Assembly: GCF_900113275.1 (NCBI RefSeq)
Contig: NZ_FOOU01000007.1
Span: 124,001 to 188,000 of the forward strand
Direction of reading: 5' to 3'
From: Neptunomonas qingdaonensis
Lineage (GTDB): Bacteria; Pseudomonadota; Gammaproteobacteria; Pseudomonadales; Balneatricaceae
DNA: 64,000 nucleotides
Shown here: piece by piece, positions 1-12,000 of the stretch
Layout: each line of letters starts with the position of its first letter
Position numbering within the stretch: the first letter of the stretch is position 1
The notes under the pieces: model-generated
Seen by the model: only the letters and a program-made list of their open reading frames with translations
What the model was told of the DNA's origin: nothing
Databases searched by the model: none
Made by a program: the position numbers and the translations under genes

Positions 1-3000
1 ACTCTGACGTTGGCAGAAGCCACTGACATGACCTACACGCCCAGCGAAAACTACAGTGAGGCAGCGTCTTTTACCTTCCGGGCGATCGATGCAGCCGGCG
101 GGGTGGGTGGCACCAGTAATGACAGTAGTGTCGAAATTACCATTAACCCGGTCAATATCGCACCTGTATTGGTAGTGCCCGGCGCACAAGCTGTCACGGA
201 AGATGCTAGCCTGGTGCTATCTGGTATTACGCTGGCCGATCAAGATGCAGGCAGTGCTGATGTGCAGCTCACGCTGAGTGCCGATAACGGTAATATTATG
301 TTTAACAGCATCAGCGGGTTAAGCATTTTTGCCGGTAATAACAACAGTCATAGCGTTACCGTGCAAGGCACTCTGGCCAATATCAACGCCGCCTTAGGCA
401 GTGCAAACCTGAGCTACACTCCCGATGCTGATTACCCTGATGGAGACGATGCGGCTGACGATACTATTACTCTCCTGGTTGATGATTTGGGTAACACCGG
501 CGGTGCAGCAAAAACTGATTCTGAAGTAATTATTGTCACCGTGAACCCAACACCTGATGCGCCTGTTACGTCGGTCGCCAGCTTGCCGGCAGTGAATGAG
601 GATACTGTCGATCCTGCCGGTGCGACGGTTGCCAGCATCATGAGCGGTAAATTCACCGATGCCGATGCTAACACGTTAGCCGGCATTGCGATCAGCGCCA
701 ATCCGGATAACAGCGGTAAGGGTGAGTGGCAATATTCGGTCGATAATGGCGCTTCCTGGCAGGTTGTCGGCGCAGTCACCAGCAGCGCTGCTTTGCTGCT
801 TGATGTCGACGCTCTGCTTCGCTTTGTACCGGAGGCAGACTGGAACGGCATACCTGAAAGTCTGACTATCCATGCCATCGATAACAGCGGTAACAATGGC
901 GACAATGTCAGCCGCACCTATTCAAGGAACGGCTCACCCCAGACCACCGATGTGGCCAGTGGTACAACCGATATCGATGCCAGTGGCGTTGCTCTGAGTA
1001 CCAGTATCACCGCTGTGGATGATGCTTCGGTCATGGTTACAGATGTACAGACTGTGCTTGAAGATAACAATGCCAGTGGTAACGTTCTTACTAACGACAG
1101 CGATATCGATAACACTCTTACAGTGATCAGCTTTCAGGTGGCGGGTGACGGTGCGACCTACAGCGTCGGTGATACGGCGACTATCGACGCAAAGGGGTCG
1201 CTGCTCCTTGAGGCTAATGGTAATTACACCTTTACCCCCGTTGCAGATTGGAGTGGTAGCGTTCCTCTGGTCACCTATACGCTAAATACCGGCTCGACCA
1301 GCACGCTGGCGATCGGTGTTAGTTCGGTTAACGATGTGCCGCTACTCTATGTGCCGGGTGACACACCACCGTCTGCTGCACTGTTGGTGGCGAATGTGCC
1401 GCTGATAGGCGGATCCTTGACCTTTTCAAGCGCACAAATAACGGTGCTTGATCCCGATAACACCGATAAACAACTGGTATTCAAACTGGAAAGCCTACCG
1501 ACTAACGGCGAGCTGACGCTTAACGGTTTTGATGTGGCCGTTGGCACAGTATTTAATTATGCTAATCTTGGGCAACTGGTGTACACCCATGATAATAGCC
1601 AGACCGTGGCTGACAGCTTTAGTGTCAGCTTACGCGATGGTGCAGGCGGTGTAGTCGCTGCTACTGTCGTCAATCTGACAATCGGTACAGAGAACCGGGC
1701 ACCAACCAGTATCGGAAATCTCACTTTTAGCATCTATGAAGATCCGTTGACGTCATCGGGGGGCAATGAAGGTTGGGCTATCAGTGAGCATCCGGATTAT
1801 GAGTTTAGCGACCCTGACCGCGGCGCTAGGGTCGGCGGGATTGCCATTGTCTCGAACCCACTTAATGGTGCGCAGGGGGTGTGGCAGTATTCAACCGGTG
1901 ATGCAGTATGGTCTGACATAGGTTCAGTCAATGACACTGGCAGCGCGCTGCTGGTGTCGGCATCAACACTGGTTCGCTTTGTGCCTGTCGCCGACTATAA
2001 CGGTACGCCGACCCCCTTGACGATTCGTGTCTTGGATAATACTTACAGTGGTGACCTGTCGACCAGCAATGCGGGTGGTGAAACGCGGACGTTTGTCGAC
2101 ACTGCCGCGCGTGGCGGTTCCACCGCGGTTTCTGATAGCACTAATACCCTCGGTGTTAACGTCATTGCCGTTGATGATGATCCTACGCTGGTGAATAACG
2201 GTGGCACGCTAGATGCTGACAGTGCTGCGAACCTGTCATTAGGTGCTAGTGATTCTCCAACCTTGGTGATCACCGACTCGATGTTGCGTATCGATGATAT
2301 CGATTCCCCGGACAGCGATCTGACCTATACCCTGGTCAGTCAGCCGGCCGATGGCTATATGGCGCGCTATCAGGGAGGCGAATGGACTCAGTTGTTAAAT
2401 GGCGCTAACTTTACTCAAGCTGATATTAGCGCCGAAAGTGTACGTTATATCCTGACCTCAGATCCCACTACTGTGAGTAGTGATTCATTTACCTTTACCG
2501 TCACCGACGGTGATACCCGCGTCAAACCGACTGAGCGCCCCGGTGGTATTTATGCGGATGAATCCTCGCCACTGACATCCTTAACCTTCACGGTAACGAT
2601 TGATAATGATGACAGTACGCCTTTATCTGTGCCGGATAGTTCTTACAGCCCACCAACGACAGCGGGAGGCGCTAATGCTGCGCCAACGGCAACTGCCGGT
2701 ACGCTGACGCTTAGTGAAGGCGATGCAAGCGTTGTGATAACGAGCACTGTACTCAGTGCGACCGACAGCGATACTTTAGCTGCTGAACTGACATACTCTC
2801 TGGTGAGTCTGCCGACCAGCGGCATTCTGCGCCTGAATGGAAGTGCGTTAACAACCAACAGCACATTCACACAAGACGATGTCGATAATAGCCGGGTAAC
2901 CTTTAGCCATTATGGCAAGGAAGACTTTACTGACCAGTTCGACTTCTTTGTCACTGATGGTAACAATGTAACTTCTGTTAAAACGGCATTGATCGATGTA

Positions 3001-6000
3001 GCCCCGGTCAATGATCAACCAATTATCGACGCCGTTAATAGCGTAAAAATCCTCGAAGGCGGCGCTATTGTACTGCAAGGTGGCACCTTGCAAGGCGATG
3101 TCAATAGGCTGCCCGAGGCTGCCGTAGTTGGTTCCCGTGACTATGATGGTGGTGGAGATAAGAGCGTTGGCCTGGCGGCTGTTAACATCCTGACTTATAC
3201 CGTCAGTGTGTTGCCAGCACATGGTGAAGTGCGCCTGGAAAAGGATGGCCAGACTTATGCTGCCGATACTCCATCAACTTATGATGTTATGGCTGTCGAT
3301 TCTGTTATCACTGCCACTAAGCTCAATGCAGGAAAGCTTTATTACGTCAATGACGGTGAAGAGTATACCGCTGACAGCATGACCTTCACCGTTAATGATA
3401 ACTCTGGAGCTGCCAACAATACCGCCAGTGTGGTTTTGGCAATCAGCATCATCCCGGTTAACGACGATCCGCTGGTGGCCGTCAATACTGGATTTGTAGG
3501 GGGGGGCTCTCTTTATGAAGGTCAGACCAAGGTTCTCACAGTCACCGACCTGCTGGGTACCGATAGTGACAATGCTGATGACGAGATTCAATTCCGTATC
3601 ACCGGCAATGTTTCTTATGGTCTACTATTTCGCGGTTCAGAGCAGCTTGGCGTGGGTAGTGCGTTTACCGTTGCCCAGCTTCGCGCTGGCGATATAAGTT
3701 ATCAACATGATGGTTTGGAAAGTAGCGGCGATCAGTTTGATTTCGCCCTATCTGACGGTGGTGGCGGGAATGAGCCGGCCGGCACATTCTCAATCGATAT
3801 TCTGCCGGTTAACGACACGCCAACGATCAATCTGCCCGAGGCACGAACCGCCGCGGAACAGCAGGCCCTGCCTATCAGCGGTATCAGCATTGCCGATCCG
3901 GATAGTGTCGGCACCGACCTTGCTGTGAATAACGCATTCGGCCCGCTGAGTGTCACACTGACCGCTAGCAACGGTACCCTTAACCTGACCGCATCCGGCG
4001 GCGCGACCATTACCAATAATGGCACCGCCTCCGTTACTGTCAGCGATACTCTGGGTGACCTCAATGCCACTCTGGCGAGCCTTATCTATAACGGAAATAC
4101 TAACTTTGTTGGCGCGGATAGTATTCAGGTGTTGGTGAATGATGGTGGGATCAGCGGCGCCGATCCCGACAGCGCAGAGGTGATTGCCGCCATCCCTGGT
4201 AGTTCCGGCGATGGTAGCGATGCGACCAATGAAACCGCCAGCGCAACCTTGAGTATCACTGTACAAGCAGTTAACGATGCGCCGGTAAACACGCTGCCGG
4301 ATCCCCAAGCGCTGGATGAGGATACCTCGCTGACCTTTAGCAGCGGCAATAGTAATGCGATCACCGTCACTGATGCCGTCGACACCGATGCAGGGGGGAC
4401 CGATCTGCTCTCGACCACGGTCAGTGTGGCTTTTGGTACTTTGCTCAGCGTCACGGGTGGCGGGGCAAGTATCACCAGCAATGCGACTGCAAGTGTCACC
4501 ATCAGCGGCACTGCAGCTCAGGTAAACGCGGCGCTTAACGGACTGATTTATACCCCTGATGCCAACTATAACGGCACCGATACCCTCAGCGTGTTGACCA
4601 GTGATTTAGGCAATAGCGGTATCGGCGGGACGTTAACAGACACCGACGCTATCGCTATCACGGTTAATGCGGTTAATGATGCTCCCGTTGCTACGGGCAC
4701 TACGTTGGCAGCGGTTGATGAGGATTCAGTCGACCCTGCTGGCGTGACGGTGGCTACGCTGTTTGGGGATAACTATTCCGATGTGACCGATACGATCAGT
4801 GGTGGTTCCGGTGCCACTGCACTGGCAGGGATCGCCATTATTGCTAACGGCGAAGATGGCAGCAATGGGCATTGGCAGTACAGTGCGGGTAGTGGTTGGG
4901 TCGATATTCCGACCGATGGTTCCTTGTCGGATACGGCGGCGTTGGTGCTCTCAAACACAGATCTGATTCGCTTTAAACCTGATGTCGCTGACTATAACGG
5001 CATACCCGCAAGCCTTACCGTTCGTCAGTCAGATGGCACCGCATTTACCAGCGGTAACAGTCTGAATATCTCGGCTGGTATCGGTGGCAGCGGCGGCTGG
5101 TCTAATGCGGTTACGCTGCAGACCAGTGTTACCGCGATCAATGATGCCCCGGTTCTGACAATCACTACCCCCTCCTTTAGTGCTACCGAAAATATTACAG
5201 CGGATCTGAGTGCCGCTGGCTTTGGTCTGGTTGATGTCGAGGCAGCACGAGATGAAGGCAGCGGCGCAGATCAGGGTAATGTGCAGGTCACTCTGACTAA
5301 CGATGCCGGTGTGATGCAGGTGAGTGCTTTTGGTTCAGCCGTCATTACCGGCAATAATAGCGGTAACGTGATTATCAGCGGATCGCTGACCGATGTGAAC
5401 GGCGCTTTGGACACCCTGAAATATACTCCCGGTGATAACCCTGATACGACTGAAACTATCACAGTGGTGCTGAGTGATCTCGGCAATAACGGCACTGGCA
5501 CCACCACCGCTAAGACCGTGAGCAGCGACATAACAGTTACTGTCACTCAGGCTAACGATGCACCTACAGCAACGGGCAGCGCGACGCTTGCGGCGGTAAA
5601 TGAAGACGCAGGGGGCGTAGCTACTATTCCCAATTCGGCTAGCTATGTCTCCCCGACAGGTGCGACTGTTAGTAGCTTGTTTAGTGATAACTTCAGTGAT
5701 CCAGATACCAAAGGCAGCAACTTCACCTTAGCCGGTATCGGCATCGTGGCCAATGCGGAAGATGGCAGCAATGGACATTGGGAATACTTCACTGATGGCG
5801 GAAGCACCTGGGAAGCGATTCCAACCGCCGGATTGAGCAACAGCAGCGCGCTGGTGCTGGCTGCTGCAGATCTGATCCGTTTTAATCCCGATGCTGCTAA
5901 CTATAACGGCACACCTAACAGCCTGACGGTACATCTTTCTGATGGTTTCGGTTTTGTCGCAGGCTCCGCAAAGGATATTTCGGCAGCTATTATCGATGAT

Positions 6001-9000
6001 GCCAGTGGTTGGTCGAGCGCGACGGTTACGCTCGGCACCACTGTTAATGCAGTCAACGATGCACCGCTAATCTCAAATCTTGACGGTGATAGCATCGCCT
6101 TTGTGGAAGCAGTCGGTGTTAATGTGGCGGGGACAGCTGTCTTTATCGATAACGCGACGGCTGCTTCTTTAGGGGATATAGAGCTCACTCTTCGGGCAGA
6201 GACCAGCTTCAATGGCGCTACACTCACGGTGCAACAGCAGGGCGGTGCGGATGCCACTGACTTCTTTGTTATTCAGGTGGGGGTTAATGATGTTTCGATC
6301 AGTGGCGGCTTCACAGAACCCTCGGGCCTGAAGGTGTTTAATAATGGATCGTCGGTGAAACATCTCAATATGGGTGTCGCCACGCTGACTAACAACAGCG
6401 TAGACGGTACCCTGCAACTAACGTTTAACGCCAATGCTACACAGGATGCGGTTGACGCTATTCTTCACAACCTCGCTTATTCCAACGACAACGATTTACT
6501 GGTGGCCGGTACTAAGGTTGTTGATATCGTTTTTAATGACGGTAATGAGCAAAGCAGTAATCAACAGGGTTCTGGTGGTGCATTGTCGACAACCGCAACT
6601 GTTACTATCACTCTGGCCCCGAGTAACGATGCGCCGATCCTTGATGCCGATTACACTATCGTCACTACGGAAGCCGCCGCCGAGGTAGTAAAAAGCCTGT
6701 CAGAGATGCTCAGCCTCACTGACCCCGATGCGGTAGCGGGTTACACCTTTGCCGGCGTTGCATTAGCGGCCTACAACGATCAGGGCCTCGGTGCCTGGTG
6801 GGTTGATCTGGATGGGGGGAATGATAATTGGGTAGAACTCAGCACACTCACGCCAAACGCAGCCGCAATCTCTGCCTCGAATGCCTTGCTACTGAGCGCA
6901 TCCGCTCAGGTTAAATTTGTCACGACCAATGACGATGTGAATACCAATGGTGCTACCCAGCCCGGTTTGACGGTTTATGGAGTGGAAAGCGCAATCCCCG
7001 CTGGCGCGTCTGAAACGCCTGTTTTGCCCGCGTTTTCAGCCACCGGCGCGCTTACCGCTTACGACACCGACGCGGATACGGTTGAGTCTCGCGTCTCGGA
7101 TGTGAGCCGGACAATCTCGGTTCAAATCGATGCGCGCAATGATGTGCCAACATTAAGCGCCACGCCATTTACCAGCACCGTGGTGGAGTCTTCCATGGTG
7201 GGCGTCGGAACATCGCCCCAGACGCTGCTTAGCGCAGTGACGATAAGCGATCCTGATCTTGCAACAACGGCCACCCTTGATTCCAATGTATTTGGTGAGG
7301 GCAGTATTACCGTTAGTTTGGATAGTCGAATGGCCGGCGATAAATTTACTCTTTCCGGTGGTTTGGCTGTGGCCCAGGGAGTGGCTTCCACAAGCGGCGC
7401 TGATGTTTCCAGTGGTGACTACGTTATTCAGTTGACTAACAGCGCAACGTTGGCGCAGGTCACCACTATCCTTGAAGCGATCAGTTACGAGCATAGCAGC
7501 GATAACCCACCTTCGGGAGCACGCAGCTATTCGGTTACCCTGAACGATGCAGATAATCTGGATGTGGATGCAGATACCGCCGGAGGAGCAACTGCGCTTA
7601 CGGTAACACTTACTGGAGGCAGCGTTGAAGTGATTGGGGTGAATGATCCCGCCACGTTAACGGCTACCGCTTCCGATCCGACCTACACGGAAAACGCCGT
7701 TGCTACACTGCTGTTTAGTGCAGCCAATGTGGATACGATACAGCCTGACCAAACTCTGCTGGAGTTCCAATTAACGATCAGCGGTTTAGTTGATGGAGCG
7801 GCGGAAAAATTTACCATTGATGGTACCGAGGTTGATCTGGTTACCGCAGGGGCTGCCCCGACGACGACCAATAACGGCAGTGTAACGGTAACACTCGTTG
7901 GCGACACGGCAACGCTGGTCTATAGCCACACAGGTTTGACCGAAGCGCAAAGCAATACGCTAATCAATACGCTGGCTTATCGTCATACGAGTGAAGATCC
8001 TGTGGCGGGTGACCGCGTCGTGACACTGACCAGTGTGAAGGATAACGGCGGTGATGAAGATACCCGCACGTTGGCAATCGCATCGACTGTGACGGTAGTC
8101 CCACAGCAGGATAAGCCGGTGATGAGTGCCGGTGGCACGTTGGCGTATACAGAGAATGGGGTGGCGGCGCTGATCGACGCAACGGTATCAGTTGATGCCG
8201 ATGTAGATGATACCCAGATGGCGAGCGCCACAGTGACTATCGGGAACTTCGTTAGCGGAGATATACTGACGGTGGGTAACCCTGGCGGGCTCACTGTTAA
8301 CTACAATGCGGGCACGGGTGAATTAACGCTGTCCGGCACGGCCAGTCTGGCGGACTACACGACCGCACTGAGTTCGGTTACATTCAATTCAAGCAGTGAA
8401 GATCCTACCGCTGATAACAGCAAAAATAGCCGTACGCTGAGTTGGACGGTGACCGATGCTAACTCTGACGGTGCGGGAGCCGCGACCAGTGATGCGGTAA
8501 CCAGCACCATCAACCTGACGGCTCAGAGCGACGTGCCGCTAGTGACCGGCTTAGGTGCGGTTAGTTATAGCGAAAACGATCCGGCTGTTGCGATCGGTGC
8601 CAGTCTGATTCTCACCGATCCCGATGATACGCAGTTGACCGGTGCTACGGTCAGCATCAGCGGTGACTACCTGGCAGGCGATACACTTAATTTCACGTCA
8701 CAGAATGGTATTAGTATTGTTAGCAATGCAAGCGGTGTGCTGACGTTGACTGGCACAACAACGCTGGCTAACTACCAGGCTGCGCTGCGTAGCGTCACAT
8801 TTAGTACTGCATCTGACGATCCAACCCGTGCTTCGGCCACGCGTACGCTGAGCTGGCAGGTAACCGATGCTAACTCCGATGCTGCAGGAGCCGCTAGCAG
8901 TATAGCGGTGACCAATACCCTCACTATCACTCCTTTGACCGACAACCCGGTTGTTGCTGTGGTCGGTTCACAGCTGACCTATAACGAAGGTGATGTTGCC

Positions 9001-12000
9001 CAGACGGTTGATGGCACGCTTAGCTTGAGCGATGCGGATGACACTCACCTGTCTGGCGCAACGGTTCAGATAGGTAGCGGCAGGCTCGCCAGTGATGTGC
9101 TGGCGGTTGCCGGCACGGCGATTGGTAATGTTGTTGGTGGTACCAGTATTACGCTGACCAGCTACGACGCGGCTGCAGGGCTTTTGACCTTAAGCGGTAG
9201 CGATACACTGGCGAACTACGAGGCAGTTTTACGCACGGTTACCTTTGTAAACACCAGCGATGATCCGACCAATAATACCAGCAGCGCGAGCCGGACGATT
9301 ACCTTTAGCGTTACCGATGCCGATTCAGATGGCACCGGAGCCGGAAGCGGTTCCGACAACCGGGGTGTGACGATTGTCCCGACCCAGGATGCGCCGGTGC
9401 TTAGTGGTGGCAGCCAGACGCTGGCCTATACCGAGCAAGCTGCGGCAGCGGTCATAGACAGCACGGTTAGTGTCTCCTTGGATGCGGACGATACTCAGAT
9501 GAGTGGCGCGACGGTGGTAATCAGTGCTGGCTACACCGGTGGCGATGTGCTGAGCTTCTTAGCGCAAAACGGAATCAGCGGCAGCTACAGTGCAGGCACG
9601 CTGACGTTGAGCGGTGACGCGACTCTGGCCGAGTACAGCACGGCGCTGCAGTCAGTAAAATTTAATTCGACTTCCGATGACCCAACTACGATCAGTGCTA
9701 ACCGGACGATCACCTGGCAGGTAACGGATGCAAACTCCGATGATGCCGGAGCGGCGGTCAGTAATACCGTCAGCAGCGCGATTACGATTACAGCGGTTAA
9801 CGATGCGCCAACGCTTTCCGCTACGCCACTTAACCCTTCCTTTATTGAAGCGAACGGCGAAGGGATTCAGGCTGTTTCGGTCAAGGTATTTAGTGGCGCC
9901 AATGCTAGCAGCGTTGAATCCGGCCAACTGATTACGGGGATGACCTTTACCGTGGCTGGACTGTTAGATGGTGTAAATGAATCGATCCTGGTGGATGGCT
10001 CCACAGTCACCTTGGAGAGCGACAGTGCTGCAACTACAGCCACTAATGGTATGAGTTATACGATAACACTGAACGGTAGCGGGGATACGGCGACCGTTGT
10101 GCTGGCACACGCAGGTGTTGCCGTGGTTAATGTAAACAGCCTGATTAACAGCATCAGTTATCAGAATACCCGGGTGGATTATCCCACCACAGGTGATCGG
10201 GTTTTTACCCTTACTCAAATAAAAGATGATGGTGGTATAACAGACGCTGGCGTAAACACTGCATCTGTGGCGATTGTGTCGACGGTTAGCGTGGCTCCGG
10301 TAAATGATCTGCCGCGGATTACCCTAACCGGTGGCGATAGCGATATGGCCGCTCTGACGGAAACTAGTGCTGGCCTGGATGCATCTGGTACCCTGACTCT
10401 TGACGATGTTGATCTGGATCAGACGGTGGCGATGTCGATTCTTTCCGTCACTAAATCCGGAACAACAATGGGTCTCGTGCCTGATGACGCTGCGTTGAAG
10501 GCAATGATGAGCATAACCGGTGAGCTAACTAATGTGCAGATAACTGACGCGTTAAGCTGGTCATTCGACTCCGCAAGCGAATCTTTCGATTATCTGGCAG
10601 CGGGTGAAGTATTGACGCTGACTTATACCCTTCGGGCAACGGATTCTGCTGGCGGGACGGGTGATAAAACGGTGACGGTCACGATTACCGGCAGCAATGA
10701 CGCACCGACGCTGGCGACAATAACCACGGCAACGATTGCCGAAGTAGATCAGTCTACCAGCACTACCGATGCCAATCTCAGTGGCACCCTGGTGGGTGCG
10801 GACGTGGATGGTGAGACTCTGAGCTATGGCATTGACACTGGTATTAAAAGTGGCAGCACCATCACAAAAGTGGGCACATACGGCACGCTAACGCTGGACA
10901 GTGGCAGCGGTGCTTACAGCTACGTTAAGAATGATGCGGCGATCGAAGCACTGGATGACGGTGAGAGCGGCAGCGACACCTTCACTCTGAGCGTCACCGA
11001 TGCTGACGGTGCGCTGGTGACGCAGACCTTGACGGTGAATGTCAGCGGCGCCGATGACGCACCAACGCTGGCGGCAATAACCACGGCAACGATTGCCGAA
11101 GTAGATCAGTCCGCCAGCACTACCGATGCTAATCTGAGTGGCACCCTGGTGGGTGCGGATGTGGATGATGAGACTCTGAGCTACGGCATTATCACTGGCA
11201 GCGTCAGCGGCAGCAGCATCACAAAAGTGGGCACGTATGGCACGCTAACGCTGGACAGCGGCAGCGGTGCTTACAGCTACATCAGGAATGATGCGGCGAT
11301 CGAAGCCCTGGATGACGGCGAGAGCGGCAGCGACACTTTCGCTCTGAGCGTCACCGATGCTGACGGCGCGCTGGTGACACAGACCTTGACGGTGAATGTC
11401 AGTGGCGCCGATGACGCGCCAACACTGGCAGCGATCACCACGGCAACGATTGCCGAGATAGATCAGACCAACACCACCCGCGACAGAAACCTCAACGGCA
11501 CTCTGGTGGGCGAGGATGTCGATGTGGAGCCCTTGACCTTCGGTCTCGATGGCGGCACGGATAACACCGACGGCACTTACAGTAAGCCAGGTACTTACGG
11601 CACCTTAACACTGACCACCGCGACCGGTGCTTACCGCTACGTCAAGAATGACGCGGCGATCGAAGCACTGGATGACGGCGAAATTGGCAGTGATACCTTC
11701 ACTCTGAGCGTCTCCGATGCTGACGGTCCACTGGTGACGCAGACCTTTACGGTGAATGTCAGCGGTATATATGATGCCTCGAACCTGATCATGGATAGTA
11801 ACGCCGCTCAGGTGCTGCCGCCTAACTCATTGTATTCGCCACCGACGCTTGGTGAGCCTTCTGCTGATATCAGCAAGAATACGCTGGGTATACATATTGA
11901 CAGTATTGATAGGTTGTCAAAAACACTGTCTGCACTGAACCGCTCAGATACCGATATACGGCCTGCCCAGTTGCTATTGCCGGACGGAGAATATACAGGT

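Noticed and set aside
432-10218. Many long minus-strand frames (up to 172 codons) antisense to the giant repeat gene
   Set aside because: They follow from the biased, repetitive codon content of the plus-strand gene; their products are low-complexity, with no family resemblance and no ribosome binding sites.
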